A stretch of DNA of 64,000 bases, taken from NCBI RefSeq assembly GCF_963583255.1, contig NC_084818.1:11596222-11660221 (forward strand), written 5' to 3'. The DNA comes from Pyrus communis (Eukaryota; Streptophyta; Magnoliopsida; Rosales; Rosaceae). Below, piece after piece: positions 1 through 11,367 of the stretch. Numbering within the stretch: the stretch's first letter is position 1; each line of letters starts with the position of its first letter. The position numbers and the translations under genes were made by a program. The notes under the pieces were generated by a model. It ran no database searches. It saw only the letters and a program-made list of their open reading frames with translations, and was not told where the DNA came from.

Positions 1-514
1 TTTTAGTGATGTCAATTGTAGTTGTGTTGTCATACTGCAATGGTGTTGCTTCAGTTTGTAACTCCCCAAAATCTTCAAGTACGAATCTGAGCCAAATGGC
101 CTGTGCAGTGGCTTCAGAGACACTAATGTACTCTGCCTCTGCTGTGGAAAGAGATACACAGTTTTGTTTCATAGAGGCCCATGAAAATACTCCACTGCCA
201 AAAGAGAAAGCATAACCAGAAGTGCTTTTACCATCATCAACAGATCCTCCCTAATCATTGTCACAAAATCTGATTCTGCACTCTTACCCATCTCATACTC
301 CAAGCCATAATCTAAAGTGCCCTTGATATACCTTAGCACTCTTTTGGCAGTACCAAAATGCTTGTTTGTAGGACTGTGCATAAACCTAGCAAGGAGACTA
401 GCAACATACATTATATCTGGCCGAGTGGCAGTAAGGTATAACAGACTTCCCACAATTCTTCTATATTGTTCCTCACTTGCAGGTCCACTGCCATCATTCT
501 TGCTTAGCTTATCT
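1..514 (-). mobile_element. Truncated old Copia fragment (RT end to RNase H), unit 1
   Basis: The minus strand encodes broken pieces of Ty1/Copia Pol. The stretch at 169-540 reads through the RT/RNase H linker, with motifs such as SLLYLTATRPDI and AKRVLRYIKGT, and positions 1-165 match the RNase H part seen complete at 33274-33462. The element stops abruptly at 514, where SKP1 exon 3 homology starts. The same junction is at 33808/33809 in unit 2, so truncation predates the segmental duplication. The rest of this copy, including its LTR, lies before the window start. Confidence 0.85.
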
Positions 515-3500
515 GATGAAAAATACATCCGAATGAACACAAAGTTGCTCTGTGAGTTGACTACAGCTGCTGACAGCCTCCAATTAAAACCATTGGTGGA
601 TCTTACTAGTCGTGCTCTTGCACGAATAATTGAAGGGAAAACACGTGAGGAGATACGTGAAATATTTCATCTCCCTGACGATCTTACAGAGGTCTCCGAT
701 GCTTGAGATATCTGTGTATGCTTAGCAAAAACTTGGTGTTTCTTTGTTGTTTTTAACACCACTAAGAAATCATCCAGGAAGAGAAGTTGGAGCCTTTGAA
801 AAATTTCAACTGACGATCCACGCATCCGGCTTTTGAATCGATTATATGCAAGAAAGAGGAGGGAACTTCAGGAAAGAGAGAAATTGAAGGTGACTTTGGT
901 ATTTGATGAATCTGAATTCAAAACGTATTTACATAATACGTTTTCTGGCTTTTATACTATGCTAAATAATATATCCTTCTTATTGGTAGTCATTATTGAA
1001 CCTTCCATGCTTTTCAGAATGCCGAGCTTGAAGAAGAGCAAAACGATGAACGTTCAGTTGATGATCTCTTGTCATTCATTAATGGAGAAATTGGAGGTAT
1101 ACCTGAGTAATTGCTCTCTTATTCCTTGACTGCATAGTTATTGTTAATTGAGAAATTGGATTTATCATTAAGTAGCTTGTAGTTCCAACGAGCAAATTGC
1201 ACAACGCACACTTGATACTAATTTTTTTAGGATTGCTTTAGCCCACATTATACTGTACTTGGGAGTACTTAAGATTCCTTTAAATGGGATTTGAAGTGGA
1301 GTGTCTTAGTCGTCTATTTTTACTTTATTTCCTTTTGAAGGGCTCATTGGAGGTAAGGAAATTATGTTTCACAGATTCCAAAGGGATTAAAACTTCCAAG
1401 AACAAAAAGAAGAATCGCAGGAGAAAAGATCAGCAGAAAAGCACGTGTCTATATGAGGCCAATGAGATCCATGAGGTTTGAATCACTAATTCGGTCTTGA
1501 ACTTATAATTTCCGCTTGAGTTGTTAGGTAGCTAATTTTTCTTCATTTTTCTTTTCGCCCAAATGTTGTAGGTGTCGAGCAATCTTAACTTTGCTTGCCC
1601 CAGTGATGAACTCAACAAATTTATGCCTAGTTCTAGTTTGACATTAAGGCTACAAGATCTAAAGGATGATAGGGTGGAGGACATGATTGGGTTTGATGAT
1701 GGTGATATTGATGATGAGATTGATCCGGCATTGAAGGAAAAAACTGATAGGTTTGTCTGCAAGTATTTTGGGTTATTACATGATTTGCAATATAATCTTA
1801 TCTTTTTTAATTTTAGTGGATGAAAAAAAAATATATATATCACGTCGAGCAACATGTGGAAGAAAAAGTACGGAATTGAACTGAGTGGTAATAACTTTGT
1901 CGATGATGACTTTAATATGAAAAGCTTAAGGAAACAGAATGGTGGATCTCATTATGGTGCAACTTCGTTGCTTTTTTATTTTTTTATTTTTATTTTTATT
2001 TTTTATGAACGCAGTTCTGAAATTGAAGATATGCAATTAGAAGATGAAATTTGATACCTGCAAAAGAATTTCAAATTGTGATATGTTTTTCAACGTTGAA
2101 GAGTTTGCTTATAAACTAAATAGCTATTAGTGTAGTGGTATTTCTCCACTTCTTTTTTAAACTGTCCCATGTTCAAATCCACTCCTCACCCAGCTAAGAA
2201 GATGACAAAAGTTACGTAAAAAGGTTGGTCTGTGATAGAAATGAGTAAACATTGGGGACAATGTTTTGCCTTTGCTAGCTCTGTATGGTGGCTCTGAAAG
2301 GTGTTGGTTTTTGATTTTCTGTGTAATAGTTGTTTGGACATTTTAAATATATATTTGTTTATGTTTATAAAGAAAAAGAACTCTCATTCTGGTCATCACC
2401 ATTAAGCATCTGTTGTGAAACATGGTTCCACCCTCCCTCTCTTCTGGTTCTGCAAATCTTTTCTCTCTAGTCAGTATTTTTTATTTTCTGATAAGGATGT
2501 AAATCGAAATTTCAAGTTGCGTTCTCCACCATGGTTCTGCATGTAAATACGCACTTTATAGAGACAAAACTTGTTCTTGCTGCTGTTACATATTTTCTTA
2601 AATCGTTGTTCAGGGAGGTTGAAGATTTTGCTCGGAGGTTAAATTCAGACTGGCCTGAAAGGATGCAAGAGATCCTATCTTTGAGTCAGGAAAGGAGGCC
2701 TGTACCATTTTCCATTAATGGAAACGGTTCTTTCAGAAGATATGCTTGTATGCTCTCTTTCTCCTTACTTTTTTGTTCCCTTCCGAAAGCTTCTACCATT
2801 GTTTTTTCCCTGATACATAAAACTCTTGTCACATAAGTAAATCTGTGCTAAGGTATTTTTGTTACTTTCTTTTGGTAAGTAAGGTTACAAATGCTTTACA
2901 TGTTTCTCCTTTCAAATGGCTTGAGACCAAGGGTGGAGGGCGAGTGCTAATCCCAGTGGGTCTGTGAAACTTACCTATGCAACCCGAAAAGAAATTGTTT
3001 TCACCATTCCTCCTTACTATATGATATCCATAAAGTATGTAGTTGTGGAGTGAAAGCTGGAAAGTATAATCTGCTTCCCTGTCTCCTACATGTGGTTTTC
3101 CATAATCTCCTTCTTTTTTTTCCATGGGCTGATGAATATTATTCATTAGATTTTCTTTTCGTATTCCTGGTTATTCATAGTTGGCCGTTCTGTTTGTCAT
3201 GTTATAATTTTATCAAGTGAGAGGAATTGATATTGATATCGATATTGCCCCCCTTCCCTGTTCACTTAGTTGGCTGTGCATTAGCTATTTGACTAGTGAT
3301 ATTCCCTCACTCAGACAAGCTTAATTCCACTAGTATTGTAACAATCCTGAATGTTTGATCAACGTTTGAATACATTGTATAACATCTCTTTCTTCTGAAT
3401 CGTATGTTATTCACGGAAGGATCAGAACAAGAGACAAACATTAAACTCAAGAGCACTTATTCAGCATTACATTCCCTGTTACTCATCTTACCACTCGTGC

Positions 3501-4206
3501 ATACAGGAGGAGTACATCCAGAGTGGAAACGGCTCGAACAAAACTCTTATCGGCCAAAGGCTGGAACAATTTTGACCAGATGCTAACAGGCTACCAAGAG
3601 TTCCTATTCTCATTTATTTGGACCCAAACATAATTATTCTTTCCCTTCATAATTTAATCTTCTTCTTTTGTTGGGGTAATTAGCTGGAGTTGGATTTTGG
3701 GGGCAACTGTTTGTATGTTAGGGCAACAAATAAATAAAAAACTAATACTTCTGCCTCTATTTTTATGAGCCAAACTTGTCCGTTTATCACGAGCTTGTAT
3801 GAGGTTACACGAACTGGTCGTCTCACTTATTTTGGCATTTGTTTAACAAGTTCAATGTAGTTTTGAAATTTTAATTCATGTCCTTTGTTTAGTGCCATTC
3901 TTTTTAATCTCTTACACACAGCTCTTCGATCCTGGCTTTCAATTTGGAATGCAGTTTATTCATCCATTAATTCATAACAAATTGAGAAAAATTGAAACTA
4001 AAACCATAAATACTTGTGTGAAATTACAACTCGACAATGAGTCAAATACATCTACCTCTAATGTATTTGGAGAAATTCCAACTTATTGTTACAAGTAATA
4101 GTAGAGCTCTTCATTCTGTAAAATCTCTTCCCCCATAACTTAAAAGTTATTGCATTCTTCTTCTCCTTCAGGCTCCTCAAACCGAAAGCCGAAGGGGTTA
4201 GCATGA
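515..4206 (+). pseudogene. SKP1-like protein 21 pseudogene, copy A1 (5'-truncated, frameshifted)
   Basis: Exons assigned by comparison with copies B1 and B2 and by GT/AG borders: 515-691 (exon 3 minus its first two codons), 778-889, 1018-1096, 1375-1475, 1572-1750, 2614-2747 and 4172-4206. The product resembles the ASK21 class of SKP1-like proteins: a Skp1 dimerisation region (SLQLKPLVDLTSRAL, EIREIFHLPDDL), then a Lys/Arg-rich stretch, an acidic segment and a conserved EVEDFARRLNSDWP block. SKP1 proteins bridge cullin-1 and F-box proteins in SCF ubiquitin ligases; the role of the long ASK21 type is unclear. Exons 1-2 and the promoter were replaced by Copia DNA. Exon 4 has one extra T near 803, giving a stop at once (112 nt instead of 111). 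Intron 8 holds nothing recognisable. Confidence 0.85.
2121..2187 (+). repeat. tRNA-derived SINE-like segment in SKP1 intron 7
   Basis: A box-A-like stretch (TTAGTGTAGTGG, about 2127-2138) is followed about 30 bp later by a box-B-like stretch (TGTTCAAATCC, 2170-2180), the spacing of an internal Pol III promoter. No acceptor stem or anticodon arm can be drawn, so this is not a tRNA gene. The same segment is in intron 7 of B1 (about 13754-13822), A2 (about 40600-40670) and B2 (about 51354-51420), so it predates all module duplications. Confidence 0.4.
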
Positions 4207-4344
4207 GGTACCAAACAAGACGATGAACGAGCTACAAAAATTCAGGTAAACCACAGGCGTTAGCTGTTTGCCGGGAGTTTAAAAGAGAAGAAGACATGTA
4301 TGTTAATTGCAATATTATTCATTATGTTACAGAAAACTTACAGT

Positions 4345-6974
4345 TTATTCACCGGGCATTCTTCGTTGCCTGAACAATGTCACCCCGACATTAAGCCAAT
4401 CATTTAAACCATTCAAGAGCTTGAAGTATGTGTATCTCCATGACCTATTGAATATCAAACTCCCACAAACTCTCCAGAATTCAACAACAAATCCAAGCCC
4501 CAAACTCAAGTAAAATCCCGGAGTTATAAACCCGTCATTATTATCTTCATCCTGATTGCTCCTCTGGAGTTGTTTCCTCAGAAGAGCATGTCTGAAGTGG
4601 AATTCCACAAAGGAGAGATTTCCGGCAAAAACAGAGGGCTCATAAATTTGAAGCTGAGATCCTATGGGAATCTTTCCAGACAGGTTGTTGTTGGACAAGT
4701 CCAACTTACCAAGGCCAGATATTCCAATGAGACTCGTTGGAATTGTACCATGTATTTGGTTGTTTGACAAATCAAGCAAATCTAAGGACTGCAACTTCCC
4801 GATATTTGGAGTTATTTGACCTGTTAAGTTGTTTCTTGATAGGTTTAAAGAAATCAACCCAACAAGATCAGTGATTTCACAAGGAATCTCTCCCGTTAAT
4901 CGGTTGCTCGACAGATGAATACTCTTTACAAGCCCCAGAATGCTTTTGTATTTGGACATCATGCCTTTCCATATCAAGGATGCTTCGTCATCATAACTAT
5001 AACTAGTGAGAGAATTGGAGTTTACATAAATGGTATGAGTATAGTTAGACTTGAACTTCCCCTTAGAGCCAAATTAGTCAAATTGTTGAGGCATTTGGGT
5101 ATACTTCCGGAGATATTGTTCATCGATAAATCCAAAATTTGAATGCTTCTCATATTACACATTTGTAACGGAATGCTTCCATAGAAGTGATTAAAATGAA
5201 GGATAAGGATAGTCAAATTTGGAAGTCCATACCCTAACCATTCAGGTATCGGCCCTGATAAGTTGTTATCTGCAACATCAAAAACTACTAGGCTTGAACA
5301 ATTGTTCAAGGATGAAGGCAATTCCCCCACAAATCCATTATTGTTCAGGTTCAACGTTCGAATAGAAAATAAAGAGCCCATTGTGGTAGGAATTCTCCCC
5401 AAAAAATGGTTGTCACTCAAATCAAGAATTAAAAGATTTTTGAAATGGGTCCAGCAATCGGGAAGTTGTCCGTCTAAATGGTTGCTCGAGAGATCAAGCA
5501 ACGTTAAATTACTTGCCTTCATTGGAAACAAGAAAGAAAAAGACCCTGAAAAATTATTGTGGGACAGATCAAGAGATGACGCTTTTAATAGGAATGGAGG
5601 GACTTGACCTTCCAATTGGTTCCAACTCAAATTTAGTAGACGAGGGTAATATAAAAAATCAATTTGCGAGTTTGGAATTGTTCCCCTAATTTGGTTGTTG
5701 GAGAGATCTACAAAACCAATTTCATGATGATGAGACAGCCCTTCCCAAAACCAACTTGGAAGAGTATCAGATATTCCTGCATTAGAAATATCAAGGACTG
5801 AATAACTTGTCTGAGTTTGAAGCCAATTTGGAAAATGTGGGCCCATCTTGCAAGGCCCCAAGAATATGGAATCCAATTGGAAAGGGGGAACCCATTTAGA
5901 ATGGAAGTTTAAAGTTAGTGAGGCAGAGGACAGACCAAGACATCTTAATTTGGAGAGACCCGAGAAATGACTTTCCGAAATCGTCCCTTGAAATTGGTTA
6001 AAAGAGAGATCTAGATATGCAAGAGAGCTCATGTTTCCAATGACATCGGGAAATAAGCCAGTTAATTGGTTGAAAGACATGTCAAGATGACCAAGAGTGG
6101 CATTGTATTTGGACAACCAAAGAAATATGGAAGAAGTGAGTTCGTTGGAACTAAGGTCAACATGAGCAAGAGATGTAGAAGAATTTATGTTAAAAAGAGT
6201 AGTGGAACGAATTGCAGGAGAAGGAAGACTGCAATTTAACAGTGTCAAGTTTGTAAGTTTGGGGAGCTTACTAACCGTTTCCAACCAGTCAGGAACATTA
6301 CTAAGATTGTTGTAACTCAGGTCCAAATATGTTAAAGAAGAAAGCTGAGGTAGCCATGAATTGAGATTTTCTACATTAGCAAAGTGATTGAAGCTGAGAT
6401 CAAGATGTTGCAAGTGGGTAAGGTTTCCAACTTGACTTGGAAATTGACCACCAAAAGAAGCACCAAAGAGATCGAGGTATCTTAAACTGGAAAGAGAACC
6501 AATGAAATCTGGAAGTCGGATCCCATTGAAGTTTATCCACGAAAGGTCCAAATATTTCAAATGCTGCAACTCAATCAGTTCAGGATTCATCATCTTACCT
6601 TGCAATTAATATCGGATAAAGTGCGGGTCTCCTTTCTGATCAAATGAGCGAGTTCGATGGTGACGTTCCAATCCAAGATCAAGTTGAATAACATGGTTGG
6701 TACGGTTGCTGCAGTGGACACCTACCCATTTGCAACAATCTTGCTTGTGTTCTTCTATTCCCCACGAAGAGAGGAAGTTGTTGTCATCCACGAGGCCCTG
6801 TTTGAAAGCAAGGAGTGCTTCTCTTTCCCTCTCAATGCACCGCATCACTCCTCCTGAAGAAATATTGTTGAATCCATGAGAAGGGGAAGGGTTGACAACA
6901 CATGGTAGTAAAATTACCACCACAATTAAAGCATAAAAGAGTTTGTTGAAGCATCTGATTCCGGCACCCTCCAT
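4345..6974 (-). pseudogene. LRR receptor-like protein pseudogene, copy A1
   Basis: Near-identical along its length to the intact A2 gene (42853-45498) but broken. A TAT-to-TAA change at 6606-6608 stops translation after 122 residues, just past the LRR N-terminal cap. A 2-bp deletion at about 5040-5043 shifts frame in the island region. Near 4560 and 4617 a 14-bp and a 1-bp deletion together restore frame but remove the LRR C-cap cysteines (A2 has GNPLLCGIPL there). In the transmembrane segment two glycines of the GxxxG-like motif are replaced by Glu and Arg (VVEFWRV versus VVGFWGV). It converges on SKP1 A1 with a 138-bp gap. Loss appears recent because the frame is otherwise well preserved. 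Confidence 0.92.
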
Positions 6975-9424
6975 CTTAATTCAACTAAATGAACCAAAAC
7001 ACAATTGAAGAATAAAAAAGAAAAACTGTGGATTCAGGATTTTGATTTAGAAGAAGCAGCAAATGGGGTTCAAAATGGTCAGGAATTTTTTTTATTTTTA
7101 TTTTTATTTTTGTTGGGTGGGTGGGTTGGGTTGGGTTGTTTGGTCCGTGTTGGCTGAGGCCGTGGGTGGCTGTGATGAAATTGTAGGATATGCAGTAATG
7201 AAGATAATACGTACAACCATAGGATGCATATGGCTTCGTTAAAAATCTTGCTGAGAATTTCAAACCCGTCGAAGGGAAAAAGTATGTTCCACACCAAACA
7301 ATAGATAGTAAGAATAACATTTTTGTTATTCTTGCTCTATTTTTTACTAGATTGACTTGTCTTTTTGGTGTGAAATTGATTTTTATTTTTATACAACGAC
7401 ATATATTTACACTATAAGAGTAAATATTGTATCAAACTCACAATTTTACAAGATTAAAATTTCACATGTGACAACCCGTCCTTAGTTCTACGATTTTATA
7501 AATTCTAAAAATGTGAATTTACGAAAATGCTCTAGAGGCAAAAATTTTGACTTCCGTTGACCATCGGTTTGAGAGTCGTAGGACTTATTCTTTTAGCGTA
7601 TCCTCGTAGTACTCATCACTACGAACGCATAGGCTAAAGCTGTTTATGAGTCCAGATTAGAACGATATAGTTACGGACATTTGAAGTTGTTTTACTAATG
7701 TATGAATTTGAAAGTAATTAACTCTCACAATGTGGGAATTGTAACCAATCAGAAATTAGGGAGGAATGAGTGGACCAATCAGACAAAGGGCTAGGGACCA
7801 ATTAGAAGAAAAAGGGAGCAGCCAATCAGGAGGGAGGATCTCCCTCTTCCCGTCGACCAGACCCATGACAAAACAGGTTTCGACCTGGTTCTATTTCCGA
7901 CCAATTTCCACCACTTTTTCCAACGAAATTCACCCATTCTTCACCTGCTACTTCCCATCTACCATTTCCGCCCAAGATCGAAGGGTTTTAAGAACCAATT
8001 TCGTGAGAACAGAACCGGTGTTTGTGAGGGAACTTTGATGGCGATCTACCATTTCTGAAGCGTTTATCTTCAATTACCATCACCAAAATACTCCTCAAGA
8101 GGTCAAGAACAAAGCCCAATCAGTGGTTGGAGCGTCGAAGTTGATTTGAGGACGAATCAAGAACATCCAAATTCTAGGGTTCCGATGGGTTCATAGCTAT
8201 TTGGAGCTTTTTACGACCAAATTGAACTTAGTCATAAGTATAAAACTTGCTCTACTCATTGAGATCTTCATTTTTGTGAAATTTGGAAATTTTTAGAAAT
8301 AGTTGATTTTTTAGTAAAGTATGCACCCTTTAGCTAATTAAAAATTATATACAACAGGTGGTTGATTCTCTCTAGTGGATAGACACTTTTTATTTTTGTT
8401 TTTTTAAAGAGGAGTAATATTGTTTGTAATATAAAAAAGAACCCTAATATGCATAGAGAAAGCCGATGGGCCAAATTTAAATCAGAGAACATGAGTATGA
8501 ACTCATCCATGACCAAAGCCCACACCAAAAGGTAGTTAGTTGAGGCCCAACGAGTTCGATGATTAGGATTAGTCCAATTCCACATCAGCATTGTTATTCC
8601 TATTTTTTCATCAAAGTGCATTTTCCAATCTTTAACTTCAGCAACATTAACTCTTAAACCCAATTTAACAATTTGAATTAGTTTTTTAATTCTCCAATTT
8701 TCGCGAAGAAACTTCACACTGAGCAGCAGTTACTAAAACAACAATAATTTTTGTTTCATACATCGATATCACAAAAGGTAAAAGCCTCCAAAAACTAGAT
8801 TCGGATTCCATCCATATATGGCACACCATCAAATTCTTCCCGATCTAGTCTCGGCAAATTAATCTTCGTGACACTCCACCAGCAACATTCTAGCACTTTG
8901 ACAAATCTTGCTTCAAATCTTCCTTTTTCCATATATGTAAAAAACGACTCAAATATAAAAGAAACTACACAAAATAGTGAAGAAAAGGATAATAAAAGTA
9001 ATGACTGATTAAACACTTATCAACTGACTACGTGATGTATTAGTGACATGATTCATAAGAGAATATATCCTACGAAGAAGAAATATTTTTGTCCAGAGTT
9101 CAGACCAGGTGGCTCATACGAATGAGGATTCTCTTTGTGAGGGTCCAAAGAATTCTTTAATCGTATTCGTTTATAGCAAATCGTACAACTAGCTTTTATC
9201 AAATATTATTTATGTTCAATTTTAAATAAAATATTTAAAATAACTTCTGATCATACAATATACGATGACTGAACATAATTAAAAGATTTTCAGAATCATC
9301 AAAAAGAAGATTCAGGGAGGATCATCAGTCGGCTCATACGGCCCATACACAAAAATCATTCCTTACCCCACCCTTATTGTTCCATATTCATTCGCCCCTA
9401 TTTGTGCCCTGCTCACAACACTAA
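6975..9424. other. A1 upstream region with LTR-like fragment
   Basis: Upstream side of RLP A1. From 7467 the sequence begins TGTGACAACCCG, a start typical of a plant Gypsy-type LTR, and runs as non-coding repeat to about 8330; the matching copy in unit 2 is about 45955-46810. No clear 3' LTR end, primer site or coding domain was found, so this may be a solo or partial LTR. Short minus-strand ORFs at 8334-8717 and 8795-9016 are kept in unit 2 but resemble nothing I recognise. No RLP promoter element can be assigned with confidence. Confidence 0.35.
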
Positions 9425-10309
9425 GGGGGCGTTTGTTTGCCCTCATTAAACTTCCTTGGATTGGACTGGCTTAGCTGGGATTGCTAGCCAGTGTTTGATG
9501 CAAACATGGACTACCGTAGACTAAGTCGGACTCGCACCAACTAAGTCTTTCGCTAGGTCGTCTTAGCGAGGATCCCCGATAGGTATGGGATTGCTAATCC
9601 CGTCCCCAAATCTGTTTCGTTTGCCCGTTGCATCATCTACATACTGCATTGTTTGCAAGCGTTCTTCTCTGCAACACCGTTTGCCCACCCCCCAGATCTG
9701 AAACAAAAGCCTCATTCACTGCCGAAATCTCAAAATCCAACCACAAAATTAAAAACGAAAAACAATAACAACCAAATCCAACCACCAAATTCAAAGTCAA
9801 CCGCGTGCCAGAAAATTCCGAGATGGCTTTGCAGGCGGAAAAGCCAACGCATGTATCAGATCCGAAAATTTTTGGAAGAAAAAAGGATGAGGAACATGGA
9901 GATGCTTAATGGCGGCAAGAGGGTGAAGATGATGAGCTTGTTTTTGAAGGATTTGTGATGAGCTTCACACTTGCGTTGTGCAGGAAAATGAGGGAGAAAA
10001 GAAAATATGATTCCAGAGTGATAGTTTTCCAGGAGAAAAAAAGGTTAAAAGGTTGAATAAATAATAAAATATTATTATGTATGCATCAAATAATATAAAA
10101 TATTACAATATATACATTAAATAATATAAAATATTATAATATATGCATTAAATAATATAATATTATAGTTTGTTTATTATTCAGTTTTATAGTCCAACAC
10201 TGCACTAAACGCTTCACTAAATTAGTCCAGCTTAGTCTAGTCTAAGCCAATCCACCTTAATCCTAGTAGCTACTCCAGTCCGAGATAGTCCGATGAAACA
10301 AACGTACCC
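9425..10309. mobile_element. PIF/Harbinger-like MITE (unit 1 only)
   Basis: An 885-bp insertion absent from unit 2. The ends are inverted: the left end reads GGGGGCGTTTGTTT and the right end, on the opposite strand, GGGTACGTTTGTTT. It is flanked by TAA at 9422-9424 and 10310-10312, the 3-bp target duplication of the PIF/Harbinger superfamily. Subterminal sequence is rich in short TTAGTC/GACTAA-type motifs. There is no transposase, so it is non-autonomous. The corresponding site in unit 2 is 47910-47919. Confidence 0.75.
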
Positions 10310-10312
10310 TAA

Positions 10313-11367
10313 TGATACTCAATATTCAGTGTCCAACTATCTAAAGGGCGTACGGGCCTCATCGATGGGGTCCATTTTCAATGGAAGGCTGCTAATTACC
10401 AGCTTACATTGATGATCAATATGATCCGTTGATTAAGGTGGGCCTGCACCAGGAAGTGTACAAACAAACAACGATAATCAATCAAATCAAAATAAATACA
10501 AGAGGTCAGGAAACCCTAACGAAACGCTGACGTGTGATTTGCAGACCTTTTGATTTTTGACGCAATTTCAGTCACACAAGAGGCTTTTTTTTTTTCCTAA
10601 AATTTATTCGCAATTTATCCATTTTTTGGGATTCGCCGACAACCGCCAAATCTCTGCAATTCAAAGCTACCCTACCTGGAATCCGTACATTTCGTATGTC
10701 TCCTTCGTGTTAATTAATTATCTATCCTTTGGCTTTTCTTTACCATGTTTTTTCCCCCTTCTGAATGCCTGTTTGGTTGCCCAGAAAGTGCAGGAAAAAT
10801 GGAAATGATTGAATGGAAAAATGAAATTGCTAAGTACCCTTTAATCCGGAGCTTGCTGAACTAAAATCTTTAGGAAAAACAATCATTTATTTGTAATAAA
10901 AGTTAGTTTAATCGAGAAATTCAGCTAAAATACCTATGAATTGCAATTTTTCTCACTTGATTTAGGGCAATATAATCACCAGAATGCTTTTTCATGTACT
11001 TTGGAATAAATGGAATTAAGTTTAGTGGAAATATATATGTATGAAGTATAGATTTGTTAAGAAAAATTGGAACTTGTATTGTTTCATGGCAAGTAAGAGC
11101 TGGGTTTATGTTTTGAGAGCGATATTCTAATCTAATCTAAACGATGGAGTGGGATTGCAAAGGGTGGTTTACCGCCCTAGCTAACTTGGGTTTATGTTAA
11201 ATTTGTGTAAACTTTAATTTTGGTTAAGGATTTGCATAAAAGGGCTGCTAATTATAATTTTGTTTGACTTAACAGGGTATCAGCAAGTTGTTGCATAAGA
11301 ACATAAAGCTGTTTTCTTGTGCCTGATGCACTCCAGTTTTTAAGCCTCAGAACTTGGGATTGTTCAA
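10313..11367 (+). promoter_or_regulatory. 5' flank and 5'UTR intron of SKP1-like B1
   Basis: Sequence upstream of the B1 start codon is conserved in B2 (47920-48978) and absent from A1 and A2. A likely 5'UTR intron runs from a GTATGT donor at about 10694 to an acceptor at about 11275 (TTAACAG), with the start codon at 11368 in the next exon. Upstream are a poly-T run and a CT-rich leader-like stretch. A transcription start cannot be fixed from sequence alone. Confidence 0.4.

Noticed and set aside
1572..1823. Separate small genes from ORFs in SKP1 exons (1572-1823, 13220-13471, 40057-40308)
   Set aside because: They are single SKP1 exons read on into the intron.
2121..2187. Functional tRNA gene
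   Set aside because: Only box A and B-like motifs; no cloverleaf or acceptor stem can be formed.
8334..9016. Minus-strand ORFs kept in both units (MKFLRENWRIKK..., MEKGRFEARFVK...)
   Set aside because: Preservation is expected from recent duplication alone; no domain or splice context recognised.
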